Positions 1-12,720 of a stretch of 64,000 nucleotides of DNA are shown here, piece by piece. The notes under the pieces are model-generated. The model worked only from the letters and a program-made list of their open reading frames with translations, was not told the origin of the DNA and did no database searches. Every line of letters begins with the position of its first letter. Position 1 is the first letter of the stretch. Location: the NCBI GenBank assembly GCA_023055425.1, contig JALGPY010000007.1, positions 22,020,001 through 22,084,000 on the forward strand, in the 5' to 3' direction. The position numbers and the translations under genes are program-made. Source of the stretch: Linanthus parryae. Lineage: Eukaryota > Streptophyta > Magnoliopsida > Ericales > Polemoniaceae.

Positions 1-623
1 GCAAACATGAGGTATTCTCTGCATCTTCTTTATGATAGTTATAAAGAGCAATAAGCCTTGTAAAGCAGATCTTGGAAGCTATTTCTATGGCACAAAGCAC
101 AAACTCATGTTTCACAACTTGAAGCTGCCATGAATCAACGAAAGACAAGCGTTGAAGCCAACAGTCGTAAGGACTCACGGCAAGCCACATTGTGGGATGA
201 AGAACCCAAGAAGCAGAAGGCAGGGTTTATATAGACCCTGTTGAGACTCTTCAGTTGCTTAGATGAGTCAGCAAAACTTGAAAAAAGGGTAAGAATCAAT
301 CACTTACGCCTTGAAAAGAGGTAACAATCAATCAACCTACTAAAGGCTACGACGATTCAGTTGCGTATCCTAATTAATGACGGATGGTCATGATACGGAT
401 GGACTTCCCAAGGAAAGCGTGCTTATCTAATGAGCAATTAGCGCGGAAATCAAGGCAGAATATCAATAGCTGACGTCATAATTGATATGCACAGAGATAC
501 TCGAGCAAATCCCGGGAAGGGTAAAATTGGCATCCAAATTCTTTTTGAAAAAAAAAGGGGGAGAAACCTAGCAACATTACAGTAATTTTTTAGCATTTTT
601 TCTCGACACAGATTTGCTATTTT
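1..623. other. Non-coding flank, no gene seen
   Basis: No open frame of interest on either strand. The stretch lies downstream of the minus-strand PMD gene remnant. It has an A-run followed by a purine-rich GGGGGAGAAACC segment near 548-570 and a CTGACGTCA motif near 473, but I could not tie these to an LTR boundary. Confidence 0.5.
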
Positions 624-3600
624 TCAAAATAAGCCTTTGACCAGGGAGTCATTAGGAGTAAACTGACGTGAAAAATTTGCCACTTGCTCCACTTCTTGCT
701 TCAATCGCTCGTAGTTGGCGGTCATTTCTGGGTGACTCTTTTGACAAGGCAAGCTGACGTGGACTAGCTTGCCTTGAACTTTGGCGTGAAGGTTTTGACA
801 GATGCCGAAAAGCAACTCCGCGCTCTGAGGAGAGATGGTCGCAGGTGTGGCCGCAGATAGATGCTCCAAAACCCAGATGGCTTCAGTCAAAAACAGTCTT
901 CTGTCGAAGGGCCCTATCTCCAGAGACCTCGCAAATGATTGAGGGTAGGAGAGGCGCATCCGAACTAGCCAGTCCACGTCAGCTTGCTTCAACCCTAAGC
1001 AATGTTAAACCAAGTTAGACTATCGAACTTGTAAATGAAGAATGCAAGATGTGAATAACAATCGCGACATACCAGTTCCTTCAAGGATCTCGCGCAAAGA
1101 AGGAATGCGCATTGCTGGGGCAGCTGAAGGCTGTCCTCGCTCCATTGCCCTCCTATCAGCTGCGAGCTCTAACTCTTCATAGTTGGTCGGAAGAGTATAA
1201 GCTGCACCGGGTGCGATTGCAGCTCCGACCTGCGAACTCCAAAAGTTCCACGCAGGAAGAGTCACTGCAGGCTCAGTCATCGCTGGAGGCATGGCAGCGG
1301 TAGAAGTTGCAGCCTGATCATGGATGCCTTCAGGTGCGATAGCATCAGCAGCATCCGCTTCTGTTTCCTTAGCTGCAACATGGGCATCTTCCTCCATCAA
1401 CACGGTCAGCTTCGACATCATCAGAAACTTCAATGATGTCCTCGAAGGTCTCTCCCACATACTCAGCAGCTGCGACGGGCTTCTCAGTGTGAGAACTCGA
1501 CACCGGTACATAGGATGCAGAAGGTTGATTCCTTTGTTCCAACATGGCTTCATCAGCATTGCCTGCGATACAAGATACGATGATGTGAGGTAACTTGTGT
1601 TGCATAATATTTTATTATCTTTGGTAAGCTAAGAGCGAGCACCTCCACGCGAGGGTGGGATTGCAGTATCTTCGTCATATGCTAAGGATGCGGAACCTTG
1701 CCCTATTAATGTATCTTCATTAAGCATATCTTTAAGATGAGCGTGACCTGGGGCGCGAAGAAACCAGTCATGATTATGTTTGGGTTACTAAGCCTAGTTC
1801 ACAAATATTGTTCAAATGTGTACCTGAAGGTTCACCGCACTGGCTTACTAGCCAGCGGCGAATGTCAGCTTTCGACAAGCCGTGCTTTAACGCACCAACA
1901 ATCACATCTCGGTAGGTTACTGCAAGGTTAAAAATCTCACCTTCGTTACCACCTGCGATCTCTTTGAAGTCTGCTTGGACTTGCTCTAGAGCAGCCGCAT
2001 CCTCCTCTTGAGCCGCTTCATCCTCATCAACTTGAGGAGTCACGTCTTCTGGAAGCACATCTTCCTCATCAGTTGGACGCACTAAGTCGTCGACGTGTTG
2101 TTCTTCTAGGCTCCTTTGCTTTACGCGTTCGAGCTCCTCTTCTTCTCGCTTTCTTCTTCTTTCAGCAGCCTCCGCAGCTGCTCTCCTGGACTCGGCAAGA
2201 ATGTCCTCGCTTATGGTTTCGTTGGAAACACCAGAATGAGAACCCCTATTCTGCCTCTTGACCAAAAGGCCACTGATGGTCTCATCATCATCATGTGCAA
2301 AGGAACAATTCGTTCAAACAAGATTGTGAAGAGTTAAGATAATGAGAAGAGAAGTACGATTGAGATACCTCCTGACTCTTCCTCTTGTATCTCATCTCTC
2401 TCTCTGTCTCTGACATCTTCAATTCTTTCCTCTTATTCATCTCCTTCTCTCGTCTCCCTTCTCTCCTCCTCTTCTTCCTGGCCAAACGGAACAAAGGTCT
2501 CCACTGCGAGCTCTTCCCGTGTTCTGCTGGGCATGCGACCTTTTCCTTTATCCCTGGCAGTAAGGGATCTCGCAGGAGGGGAAGTTGGAGTGCTCCTAGG
2601 GGAAGAGATTGTGATTCCCCTTTGCCTGGGCCTCTTTGCTCTTGGGACAGCAGTTGCTGGAGGGGACGGATCGTTCCTAGGTGGAGACAAGGTTGGAGTG
2701 TTGTCTATCAGCGAATCAGCAAAAGCGTCCATGATCTCGCGAATCTTGTTTTCAATTGCGGGATCCATTTTCAATGCTAGTCGAACTGGTTGTCCCTGTC
2801 TTCTCGCAGTAACAATAGTAGTGACCAGCGATTTGGAACGCTCACCAGATGCAAACCTCCTCACATAGCACTGCGGTAGAAAATGAAACATGAAGTTTCA
2901 ACGTATTGGAATAAGGAAACTTAGCACATGCAAGAGAAATTGTTTACCTTGGCGAAAGTTTCGCTGTATCTGATGACATGCGAATCACCTCTCTTAACTG
3001 CGGCTATCTTTTCGTCAAGAATGGTGGAGGGACACAGGTGATTCTCGCGATCCAGCAACGAATAGCAGCCGTATTCAGACTCGTCCAGGCTACAGTTGGG
3101 ACGAAAAGGGAAAGAATTCCTTTTGATCACAGGAGCTCTGCTTGGCCGAGGGGTCGACTGCGTCTCAAACCTTGTCTGCTGGGAATTCCAATAAGCGACC
3201 CAGTTTCTGGAGTAGCCACCTTCGCGGTTACCTGGGGGTTGCTCGAAGGGAAGATTGTTCCTCAAGATTGTTTTACACTCCCCAGACAGTAACCGCTTGT
3301 AGCAGCCTCTTATGATAGACTGCGGTCAGATTGATGGTGCCACCGCATCGAAGCCGAACTGGGGAGAAACGCGAGTAGGATCAACATCCACGGTGATTCT
3401 CTCGTACCTCGGTGTGAGCTCGCGAACATGCTCCGCAAGACCAGGAAGAGAGCCTCTCATACACCAGCAGAAGAATTCGCGATAGCGCTCGTGGAAATGC
3501 TCCCCGCCCTCGAAAAGGAGCTCTTCTGAGAAAGCAACAGCCTTAGAGGGATGCAATTTTGGGAACCATCGCACATTCTCAACGCGCGTGGCATAAGGCC

Positions 3601-4829
3601 GGGCTATGAACTCTTCCCGATTGTCGCATATCATGCTCCAAACGCACTTAGAAAAGTGAGTTCCGAACCATCTCGCAGCACGGCCGCTATTACGCTCCTC
3701 CTCCGCACCTGGGGGACACCATTTGCTGGGCCTAGAAGGAATGGGGGCATAAGAGGGCCATCGCTCGAAAACCCACATGGTCAAGAAGGCGATGTTGATG
3801 TAGGTCAGCACGTCAAGGCGGCCGCGCGATTCCTTGATTGCTACGACCAGTTGATCTAGTCTGTGATACAGGGTGCCCAAGACTAAAGGCCCAAGTGCGA
3901 CCTTCTGACCAAGAATTAGCTTCACAGCAAGAGGAAGAACATGATAGAAGACCCCATCATGCGGGTGGCCATCGATTAAATACCTCGACAGCCAGGCGCA
4001 GAGGAAAGCGCATAGATTCAAGTGATAACCCTTGCCATTCACATAGTTTTTAGCCTTCGGGTTTAGGCTCAGAAGCTTCTTGGTGATACTGATGTTCGCA
4101 TAATCGCGAAAGAAGTATTGCACCCACTTGTTACAAGTGTTCTTCGCATATGTGTCAACCAACTGCCAGTCGGGAAGAAGTTCTGTAGGAGTCCACCGGG
4201 TGGAAATTTTCTTCACCTCTGGCAAGCACTCCTCCATCTGCTTGTACAAAGCAATCTCTGCATCAGTTCTCAAGGGACTCAAAGGATCCACCTCACCCAC
4301 AGGGGAAAGGTCATACAACATATACACATCTTCAAGAGTGTGGGCGGCCTCGAACTCAGCAAAGTGGAACGTATGGATCGCAGGCGAGTAACGCGAGAGA
4401 AGGTTTAGAAGCATGGACTGGTCCAGCTTCACGGCAGCACCCTTCATAGCACGGACTGCGAAGTATATGCCAGCATCGTTTAGAGTAATGGCATGATTGG
4501 TCAGAACATGGTCAATCCACACGTCCATAAAGTCCAATTTCTGAACAAACGCTTGAGTGGAAATCGCAGTGTACGCGAAATAACCATTTTCGACTCCCAG
4601 TCGAACCACGTCATTGGAATCGATCAATTCGAGCATGGCCGAGTTAACTGGAGGGGTCAACATTTGCAATTCTTCAGCAGGGACAGGGATTGGCAGGTTC
4701 TTCACCTCAACCCTAGCATGGTAAAAGTCTTTGCCACCCAGATAGGGGCTTTTCGCCATAAGGCCTGGGGGAGATCAGGTATTTCTTCGACCTCCTTAAT
4801 AGGTTTGGTTCCTTTTGTCTTTGTCATTC
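624..4829 (-). pseudogene. Decayed plant mobile domain (PMD, aminotransferase-like) gene, six or more exons
   Basis: The largest piece (4759-3326, 477 residues) resembles the plant mobile domain family: a THTFHF-type motif followed by LEDVYMLYDL (residues about 130-150), then LCAWLSRYLI, LPLAVKLILGQKVALGPLVLG and LYHRLDQL near residues 250-310. PMD proteins are found in host genes (MAIN/MAIL type) and in transposon-associated genes of land plants. Downstream exons can be joined at plausible GT..AG sites on the minus strand: donors after 2948, 2369, 1824 and 1073, and acceptors before 2870, 2280, 1562 and 994. The last exon stops at 624. The third of these is rich in Arg/Glu and probably coiled coil. 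The gene is broken. The probable true start is the ATG at 4827, out of frame with the PMD frame. An in-frame TGA lies at 3328-3326, and frames shift near 2450 and 1400. A PMD-carrying transposon gene is equally possible; I found no terminal repeats. Confidence 0.62.
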
Positions 4830-4830
4830 C

Positions 4831-5579
4831 TGCGGAAAAGCACGAAAAAGGGGGGAGAAATACACATACTTTAGTTTGAATTTCAAGATTCAGTTCAAGG
4901 CATACGAAGATTTATTGGAAGAAAGATGAACAGTCCAGTGTCAATCTTGGAAATTGAAGTTCAGAATCGTTTGCATTATTGGGGATTTCGGAAACCATAC
5001 ATTCAAAACCCCTTATAATCTGGGGATTAAATTAAAGATGGATTCAAAGAGCAAGATCTTCTTCATAGTTTTCAGTGGATATATATTTCAGGAAGTTATG
5101 GGTTTGCAGATCCAACGCAGTTCAAAGCATATATCAGTATATTAAACAAAATTGAACAAGGCCAACTTTGTTTTGGTAAAGCTTGCTTGGATGCGCACAG
5201 CTGAAGAAGACGATTGACAAGAGAGAACTGATGATTGATTATCTGAATTTGCTCTTGAAGGCTTTCGGGTATCATTCACTTTAAGAGAAAGAAGTGATAC
5301 TTTACAACAATGGAGAGCACAGAGTATTTATCCAAAAACAATGAAGGGTTGCGTCCTTTCAGTAGTCGAATCGCAACCGTCACCGTCGAATCGCGCAATC
5401 ACAGGACAAGCTGACGTCACGCCTAAAAACCTAAAAGACCAGACGGCACGACTCTAGGGGTTTAGGTCATAATGGCACGCACGGGGGCTGAATCTGCACG
5501 TATTTGAATTGGTTCGTGGCGGCGACGCGTACGTTGGTTCATGCGCATGGAAGCCTATCCGGCTATGAGTCTTCACGCG
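4831..5579. other. 5' flank of the PMD gene remnant, no gene seen
   Basis: On the minus strand, a pyrimidine tract ending in TTTTCCGCAG lies just before the first PMD exon (about 4830-4850). This suggests a 5'-UTR intron here. The rest shows no coding frame and no recognised repeat. Confidence 0.4.
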
Positions 5580-6378
5580 CAGAAAGGGGGCTAATGTAGA
5601 TAGTGCTTTCTGAACAGACAGATCTTAGCCATGTGGCAATCATCTAGCACACCATACTGTGCTCCACACACACTGGATCACCAGTCGCGCTGATCCACGT
5701 GGGGGCTGCGAGACAGGGCCCTCGCATACCACTGCACGGGACTTGTAGGGACTTAGTGGTTTGGAGGCTAGAGTAAGTCCTGTCGCGTGCGAGCCAAGCC
5801 CGCACGCGACCCCTAGTAACTGCTTTTGAGAGATTTATGGCACGAGCTCCATAAACCCGGTCAATCCGGTCAAACTCGGTCAACCCCATAACGGTTCCGG
5901 TATACGCGGATAACGTGCTGTAACGGTCCCTATATACGCGGACGAACGTGCCGTTGTGGTTAAGCTAATTAAGCCACCATTGATGGGCGCATTAACCACA
6001 CTACAACGGTCACATTCTCTGTTATATATAGATCGTTAACCCTTCCATACAAGGGGACACATCAGATATACGCGGAAGCTCTGCCAAACCTCTGTCTCTC
6101 TCTCATACAGTGCTATTGCCTTTCTCTCTCCCTACACACAACCCAACATCTCCTGTGCCATTTTCTATTCTCTGCCTTTGGTGTACACAGGATTCTCTCT
6201 GCAGGATTCTCTTGTGCATACCTGTATACCCTATAGTATCTCACTAAGGGAAAGGTTCAAATTCTATGACCACGTTTCCTTAGGAAATTAATTACCACTG
6301 AGAGAAATCCACAAATGAGATTGACTTTCAGCATTAATGCTAATTTGTCATTCATGTGGGGGATTGTTGTAAAATGTT
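5580..6378 (+). repeat. Possible LTR-retrotransposon remnant
   Basis: A purine tract AGAAAGGGGGCTAA ends at 5593 and is followed by TGTAGATAGTGC, which resembles a polypurine tract next to an LTR start. A TATATATAG box near 6025, a pyrimidine-rich leader after it, and a second tract (GTGGGGGAT then TGTTG) near 6356-6369 fit an old LTR element. I could not find a partner LTR, a primer-binding site or a target duplication, so the boundaries are guesses. Confidence 0.3.
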
Positions 6379-6729
6379 TTTTGCGACATGATTTTGTTAC
6401 CCAATTTTGATCAAGTTCAAATGAAGAACTTGAAACAACTTTAACATATCCTTAAACTAGGTAACAATGGGATCGATTCAAGAACTCAAACGTCGAAAAC
6501 CATTAATAGGTAAATGAGAAATTAGGCGTCGAAGTTGGCCACTTCATATGCCCAATTTAAATGAACTCACATCTTGGAAATGAGAGAGAGAGAATAGTAG
6601 TTCATATATTGAGAGGTTGGCTATTATGGGCACGCCCTTTGGGTGGAGCACATTTTGGGCAGGAGAGTGGACCTAGACAATGGTTGAACCACAACACACG
6701 CGCGCGGGCGGCGGCGCCACCGTCCGTCC
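6379..6729. other. Spacer before EXO70 copy A, nothing recognised
   Basis: This sequence is not similar to the promoters of the other two EXO70 copies. Homology to them starts only at about 6730, inside the coding region, so copy A has lost or never had the shared promoter and first codons. Confidence 0.5.
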
Positions 6730-8534
6730 GAAGCCATGCCTCAACTCGAAGACATCCTCCTCTTTGTCCCCGATCTCTCGATTCCCTCCCTCACCACTAC
6801 ACAGTACTCCTGGGTCGTCGACTTTTGGTTGGGAGACGCCTGTAACATATGCAGGTGTGGACAAAAGCCTCGAAAACGCCGAATCCATCATAATGAAATG
6901 GAGTCCTGACTCTTCAGATTTTTCCAGGGTCACTTCTCTCTTTTACGGGAACCCGAGAGAAGCCCGGGAGTTCATCAAATGCGTGAACCAGCTGCAGAGA
7001 ACCATGCACTCTTTATCATCCAGAACGAAGAGAATACCGATAATCTAGTTCGAGCTTAAATCCTTCTGAAATTCGCCAAGAGGCGGCTCGAGGAGGAGTT
7101 TTATCTGATCCTCTAGATGAATCGAGCTTAGCTGGATCCGAAATTTGTCTCCCCCAGATCATCGCTCGCCTCGCGGTCCAGTCTTTCGGACTACGAGGAC
7201 GAGTTCGGTTCGGAAGACGAGATCGAGACGCTGGCGATGCCATTACCTTGGTGGAGGAGGGCTCCACCACGGTAATGGCGGATCTGAGCGGAGTGTATGA
7301 TTTTGCCCGCGTATGGAAATGAGTGCATCAAGACTTACAAGATTACTCGAAAATTGATTGTTGATGAATCCATCTATAGGCTTGGGATTGAGAAGATGAA
7401 TTTGAAGCAAATTCAGAAGATGGATTGGGAGTTGTTGGAGTTCAAAATCACGAATTGGTTTAGCGCCTAGAAGATCGGTGTGAATACGCTGTTCCACGGT
7501 GAGAGGATCGTCGCCAACCACGTGTTTTCGTCTTCGGACTCTGTTAGGATTTGGTGTTTCACGGATATCACCAAATAGGTGGCGCTGTTTGTTTTGTTTC
7601 CCGGAATTGGTGATGAAGAGCCGGAGGAAGTCGCCGGAAAAGGTGTTTCGATTCTCTCATGAATCGACGCTGGGTTGAGATTGAATCGATCTTCTCTCAT
7701 GAATCGACGTTTGCGGTGAGATTACAAGCGATAATTTCGCTAATCAAGGTTGGAAAATTGGTACGGACAATGCTGGCGGAGTTAGAGTTGGGGATTAAGA
7801 AGGATTCCTCCAAAATGATAATATTGCTTATTACATCCACATCCTCTCCGACATCATCGCCGACTACCCACCGCCGAAAAAATTATACTTCGTTGAATCG
7901 TACTTCGAAGGTTCCGACTCCTACGAGTTTCCGGCCGACGAATTCTCTCTGGTTCGCTTGGCTGATTATGGTCCTTCTATGTTCCATTGACGCCAAATCA
8001 AGACACTACAGGGACGTCTCTGTCACTTACCTATTTTTGGCCAACAATGTCCAACACATTGTCAACAAAGTCCAGTCATCATATCTCCGACACATCCTCA
8101 CCGACGACTGGATATCGAAGCATGAAATGAAGGTGAAGCAGTTCGCCGGAAACTGCGAGCGGCTAGCGTGGGCCGATGTCTTCAAGTCGCTGCTGGATGA
8201 TCTGACGATAGCTATTTCGGCCGATGAAGCGAACAAGTGGTTTGATAAAATAAATTTCGCGTTTGATTTGGCTTACCGGAACCAATTTGGTTGCGTCGTG
8301 TCGGATAGCAATCTCCGGGATGAGGTCAAATTTTCGATCGCGAGGAAGCTAGTGGCGGTGTACCGGGACTTTTACGACATGCACTGGATTGCAGTGGGAG
8401 GAGCGGAGGCGGTGTTTATGCCGGAAGATATTGCCAATTACTTGTCGGACTTGTTTCTCATGCCGGGAACGGTCGGTTCCGTAGAAGGCTCATTGTCGTC
8501 GTCATCTCATAGTTCATCACATTCACGACTATAG
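6730..8534 (+). pseudogene. EXO70 (H-clade-like) pseudogene, copy A
   Basis: This is a relic of an exocyst EXO70 subunit, the family that tethers secretory vesicles at the plasma membrane by binding phosphoinositides through its C-terminal Exo70 domain. Homology to the intact copy at 62726 begins around its tenth codon (TGCCTCAACTCGAAG) and runs to a stop at 8534. Recognisable parts include SLENAESIIMKWSPDSSDF, EAREFIKCVNQLQRTMHSL, and the C-terminal half with IARKLVAVYRDFYDMHW and PEDIANYLSDLF. The frame is lost by a 1-base deletion near 7016 (CTTTATCATCC against CTTTGGTCATCC in the intact copy). An in-frame stop follows near 7468 (AGCGCC then TAG), and there are several small deletions, including one around 7290 and another near 7820. 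The N-terminal codons and the shared promoter are missing. It cannot make a full protein. Confidence 0.88.
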
Positions 8535-8559
8535 CTTTTTCGGTGGTTTAGATAATATG

Positions 8560-11500
8560 TTTTTTTATCAACAAGAAATTAAACAAACAACTTAACCACA
8601 ACTAGTATGGATCATGTCTTGAACAACAATCTGACCCACCTCAGGTGGTGTTTCTTCAAAAATAACAAGAGTTTCGTTTTGGCTGGTGCCCTTTTTGGAA
8701 AGTGCATCAGCAAACACATTAGCACTCCTAGGAATGTGATGAATGTAGCAAGAGCAACCACGAAGGAGAGTCTTGATGTCTTCATTGATGTTGATGTAGG
8801 GGAAATTTTCAGGGTAGTCATTGTTAATGCAATTGATTGAATCAAGGAGTCTGATTCAATTTGAACATTGTTGAGCTGCATCTGGTGAATGAGCACATGG
8901 CCACGATGGATGCCCCGCAGATGTGCTTCAAGGATGGCGCTATACCCAATTTGACCAATATACCCTTTAATCCGTTGGCCAGCTTCATCTCTAAGAGCTC
9001 CTCCATGACCAGCAATACCGTCCTCCCCCTTTTTGCTTCCATCACAGTTAAGCTTGATTTAGCCTGAAACAGGTGGATGCCATAAATTAGTAGTGAAACC
9101 AAAGCTCTCATTGGATTTCTCTTTGGTGAAAGCCTTAATGATCTCATCAGCCATGGTGAAGGTGGTGATATTCATATTCAAAAGTGGGGAACTAATTTGG
9201 TTGAAGCAAAATTTATTGCGACATATTCAGATAATACAGCAACCACTAATGAATGTGACCACACTTTCATAAGAACAGTTGGCATCATTGAGATGGTAAT
9301 TGAACCAGTAAAGAAAAGTCTTGTTGGAATGTAGAGAAAGCCAATGAGAGCTAAAAGTCATTCCCCAGAGAGCATGAGCTCTATTGCAACTTCTGAAAAG
9401 ATGGTTCAAGTCCTCACTTTGATCAGGGTAGTGAGAACAAGAATAATCAGTGGTAAGCCCTCTTATCATTCTTTGAAGATTGGTGAAGAGTTTACCATGT
9501 CTAATTTTCCAAATGAAAATGGAAAGTTTCATGGGGATTTTGATTTTCCACATCCAATCCCAAGAGATATGGGATTCATCATTAGATCTGGCAAACCTGT
9601 GATAGGCTGAGGAAACTGTAAAATTCCCTCGCTCAGTACCAGGCCAAAACAGGGAATCAAGAGTGGCATGATTTCTTGGAATTTTCTTTGCCAGAATGGA
9701 GTTAATATCATAAGAAGAAATAAGGTGAATGATACAATCCAACTTCCAGTTGAAGTTAACATTAATGAGAGTGTTAAGCTTAATATTAGCATTAAACAAA
9801 ATGTGTGGGTATTTATCTCTTAGAGAGAAAGGCCCAATCCAGCAATCATTCCAGATAGAGATAGAGCAACCATTTCCAATTCTCCATTGAGAGAATTTAG
9901 TGATAAAGCTAGCAGTTTTAATCACCCCTTTCCAAGTTCTAGTACTGTTTCTAGTGATAAGTAAATTGGTAGAGGAGTGATTTCTGAGATATTTCAATCT
10001 GTGACTCTTAACCCAAAGAGAGTTAAAGTTGGTCATGATATGCCAAACCAGCTTAGAGAGAAGGGCTTTGTTTTGATGAGCCATAGTTCTAATTCCAAGG
10101 CCTCCATGTTTTTTGGCCTTACAAACAGTGTTCTAGTTGACATTATGAATTTTCTTTTTGAGGGGGGTATCTCCCCAAAGGAAGTTTCTATTAATCTTGT
10201 CAAGCTCATTGCAGACATTGATATGAAGAGATTGGGTTTGCATAGAGTAGATGGGCATGGTGGAGGTGGTGGCTTTTATGAGAGTAAGTCTCCCCCCTAC
10301 AGAGAGCATGGAAGAGTTCCAGCCAGCTAACTTGATATGAACTCCTTCAATAATGTGAGCATATATAACCTTCCCAATTCTTTCTTGATCAAGGTTAACA
10401 CCTAAATATCTTCCAAGATTGTTGGTTATACCCATTCCTAGTTCTAATTTGATATTATGAGCCTGAAAACTACCCACATTAGGGGAAAGAAGAATTTTAG
10501 ATTTATCAAAGTTGATTTTTTGCCCAGAGAGTAACCAAAAGTCATCAAGAATAGTTTTCACAAAATCACAAGTAATGCTATCAGTCTGAGCAAAGAGATT
10601 TATCATCAGCAAACAAGAGATGGGTGAGGGAAATATCATGCTTGGAAAGCTTCACCCATTTCCAGAGACCCAGAGAGCTAACTTGGTCAATCATACTAGT
10701 AAGCCTTTCAATACATAAAACAAAGAGGTAGGGGGGGGGGGTCTCCCTGCCTTAGGCCTCTTTGAGCATGAAAATAAGGAAAGCTTTATCCATTCCAAAG
10801 ATGGAGTAGTCAAGAGTAGTGATGCAACTCATGATAAGGTCTTTGAAGTCAGAGTTAAAGTTAAAATAGACAAGGGTGTCTCTAATAAACTTCCAAGAGA
10901 GTCTATCAAAAGTATTTTCAATGTCAATTTTAATGATCAAGGCACCATGCTTGCCTTTTTCCTTTTTAATTGTGTGCATCATCTCTTGAACAAGGATGAT
11001 ATTGTCCCTAGAAGATCTACCAGAGATAAAACTACTTTGGGTAGGAGAGATAAGCTTATCAAGAATAAGTCTAATTTTATCAACAATAATTTTAGCAATG
11101 ATCTTGTAAGAGACATTACAAAGGCCAATGTGTCTGAACTTTTTAATAGACTCAGGGTTTGGCACTTTGGGAATAAGGGAGATGAAGGTCTTGTTCATAG
11201 ACGGGGTAGGATGAATTTATTCAAGAAAGCATTACTAACAGTGTCACAAACATCAGCACCAAGAGTGTTCCAACATTTCTGATAGAACTCAGCACTGAAA
11301 CCATCAGGATCAGGGGCTCTGTTCTTTTTAATGTTCTTAACAGTATTCCACACAGTAGAATTTGTAACATGATGAGTTCTGAATTTTCAGAGTTAGTGAC
11401 TTGTTTAAGGTTAAAAGCATACCCAATCTCAGGATCAGAGTTAGGAGCATCATTAGAGTAGAGAGAAATGAATTAACTACTGACATGGGATTTGAGCAAG

Positions 11501-11570
11501 GAGGGATCAGAGATCCAAATATTAAGATCATTTTTAGCATAGCAATGAAATTCTTCTTTTAGCATAGCAA
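8560..11570 (-). mobile_element. LINE-1: 5'-truncated L1-type LINE
   Basis: A non-LTR retrotransposon on the minus strand. Its 3' end is marked by a T-run at 8560-8566 (the poly(A) tail on the other strand), inserted about 25 bases after the stop codon of EXO70 copy A. Going 5' to 3' on the minus strand it holds the linker before RT, the RT, a zinc-knuckle zf-RVT region and an RNase H remnant. The endonuclease and first ORF are absent, so it is 5'-truncated near 11570. I could not find a convincing target duplication. Confidence 0.85.
8607..11540 (-). pseudogene. LINE-1 ORF2 remnant (RT, zf-RVT, RNase H)
   Basis: Reverse transcriptase of a plant L1 LINE in broken frames. 11198-10752 carries ISLIPKVPNPESIKKFRHIG, an IIAKIIVDKI stretch, SPTQSSFISGR and IIKIDIENTFD. 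10639-10133 carries LSGQKINFDKSKILLS and GRYLGVNL. 10084-9227 carries the connection and zf-RVT region (WRIGNGCSISIWNDCWIG, FTVSSAYHRFA, WDWMWKIKIPMKLSIFIWKI). 9147-8610 is an RNase H region (GGALRDEAGQRIKGYIGQIG-like, then SDSLIQSIAL), split between two frames. The catalytic FADD of the RT is destroyed by an indel near 10605, and a run of 12 G at about 10729-10740 sits in the RT. The element cannot move on its own. Confidence 0.85.
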
Positions 11571-11778
11571 TGAAACTTCTGAACGGCTGCGGTTTCTTGT
11601 CATGTTTGTGATCACCGGTAAAATCGGTACTATAAGAGCAGTTTGCAGCTATCGAAGGATAGGATTTGTCATATTTGTACGGATATATATGTACGTATGA
11701 AGAAGAGACTTATTTTCTATCTTGAAAAGGAAACTTATCTTTGAAAATATGTGAGACTCAAAACTTAGTAATGTAAAA

Positions 11779-11848
11779 CGTCACTGACGTTGGAAGCCTC
11801 TGCATGAGGTTTCGGGTTCAAACCCAGTTGACGACAAAAACAAACAAT
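11779..11848 (+). repeat. 5'-truncated tRNA-derived SINE
   Basis: Matches the 3' two thirds of the SINE at 41053: GTTGGAAGCC, TGCATGAGGT, a B box GGGTTCAAACCCAGTTG, then GACGACAAAAACAAAC. The A-box half (GGTAGCTCAAGTGG) is missing, so this is a truncated copy. Confidence 0.7.
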
Positions 11849-11849
11849 T

Positions 11850-12027
11850 TCTAAAAAATAACTACTACAATTGACATGTGAATTGAGAAGTATGTGCATC
11901 AACTTCAATATTTCCATTCTGTCATAGAGTCGATGTAACAAGATGATACAGATATGATCGTTTGTTACTTTGTTGTGAAGACCAAACACCTACGGAATAA
12001 ATATTTTGGTTTTACATTTAACTTATA
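11850..12027. repeat. First of several diverged spacer repeats
   Basis: AT-rich sequence with a series of motifs (TTGACATGTGAATTG, a TTTCC..CTTTGTCA-like stretch, GATGTAACA, GGTTTTACAT) that recurs in the same order near 12440-12600, 13380-13580 and 14380-14510. The function is unknown and the period is irregular even after removing MITEs. Confidence 0.45.
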
Positions 12028-12284
12028 CCAGTCTGTCCCAGCTCTTTCTTCTCAATTTGACTTTTGTCATTATTCGCTGGCTCACTTTGACCCAGTGATT
12101 TGAATTGCAAACCGATGTAATTTTTTAATAATTTTTTCATGATGTTGTAGAGTAAAAGGTGCTCTATAATATGGTGATAAAATTATCAAAAAATTGTATT
12201 ATTTTGCTATCCAAATCACCCGATCAAGTGACCCAAATACGAGTCAAAAAAGTCAAATGGGAAGAAAGAGTTGGGACGAATTGG
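12028..12284. mobile_element. Stowaway-like MITE 1
   Basis: Flanked by TA at 12026-12027 and 12285-12286. The ends are inverted repeats: CCAGTCTGTCCCAGCTCTTT on the left and AAAGAGTTGGGACGAATTGG on the right. Inverted similarity continues inward (TTGACTTTTGTCA, CACTTTGACCCAGTGATTTG). No coding capacity. The centre resembles MITEs 2-4. Confidence 0.75.
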
Positions 12285-12286
12285 TA

Positions 12287-12720
12287 ATTTTCCACTTTTT
12301 GTAATGTGTAATTTAATCAAACAGTACTACCAGTAAAAACCTTTAATACGAGTACATGGCCTATTTTTGTGGCTTATTGAGAAGATGCGAGCCACAAACC
12401 CATAGTATGAATTATCACTCTCACCATCAATCTGATTGCAACTATTGACCTGTGAATTGAAAAAAAATGGTACATGCCTTTCACCTCAACATTTGTTTCC
12501 TTTCTTTGTCACATAGAGCCAATGTAACAGGATGATAGTGATTGTAATTATTTATGAGAACACTTGATACGCACACAATATTGTGGTTTCACATTAATAT
12601 AAGATGCTCATAAAAGCATTAGCCCATAATAGTTTCATAAGTTTTATATGTGCAAATTAAACTAAGAACTGGTAAAACAAGCACATAAATAAGTTTGTTT
12701 GGAACAAAGCTTACCGAATA
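12287..12720. repeat. Diverged spacer repeat, no gene
   Basis: Non-coding AT-rich sequence that repeats the motif order seen at 11850-12027 (TTGACCTGTGAATTG, CCTTTCTTTGTCA, CAATGTAACAGGATGAT, GTGGTTTCACAT). Confidence 0.4.
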
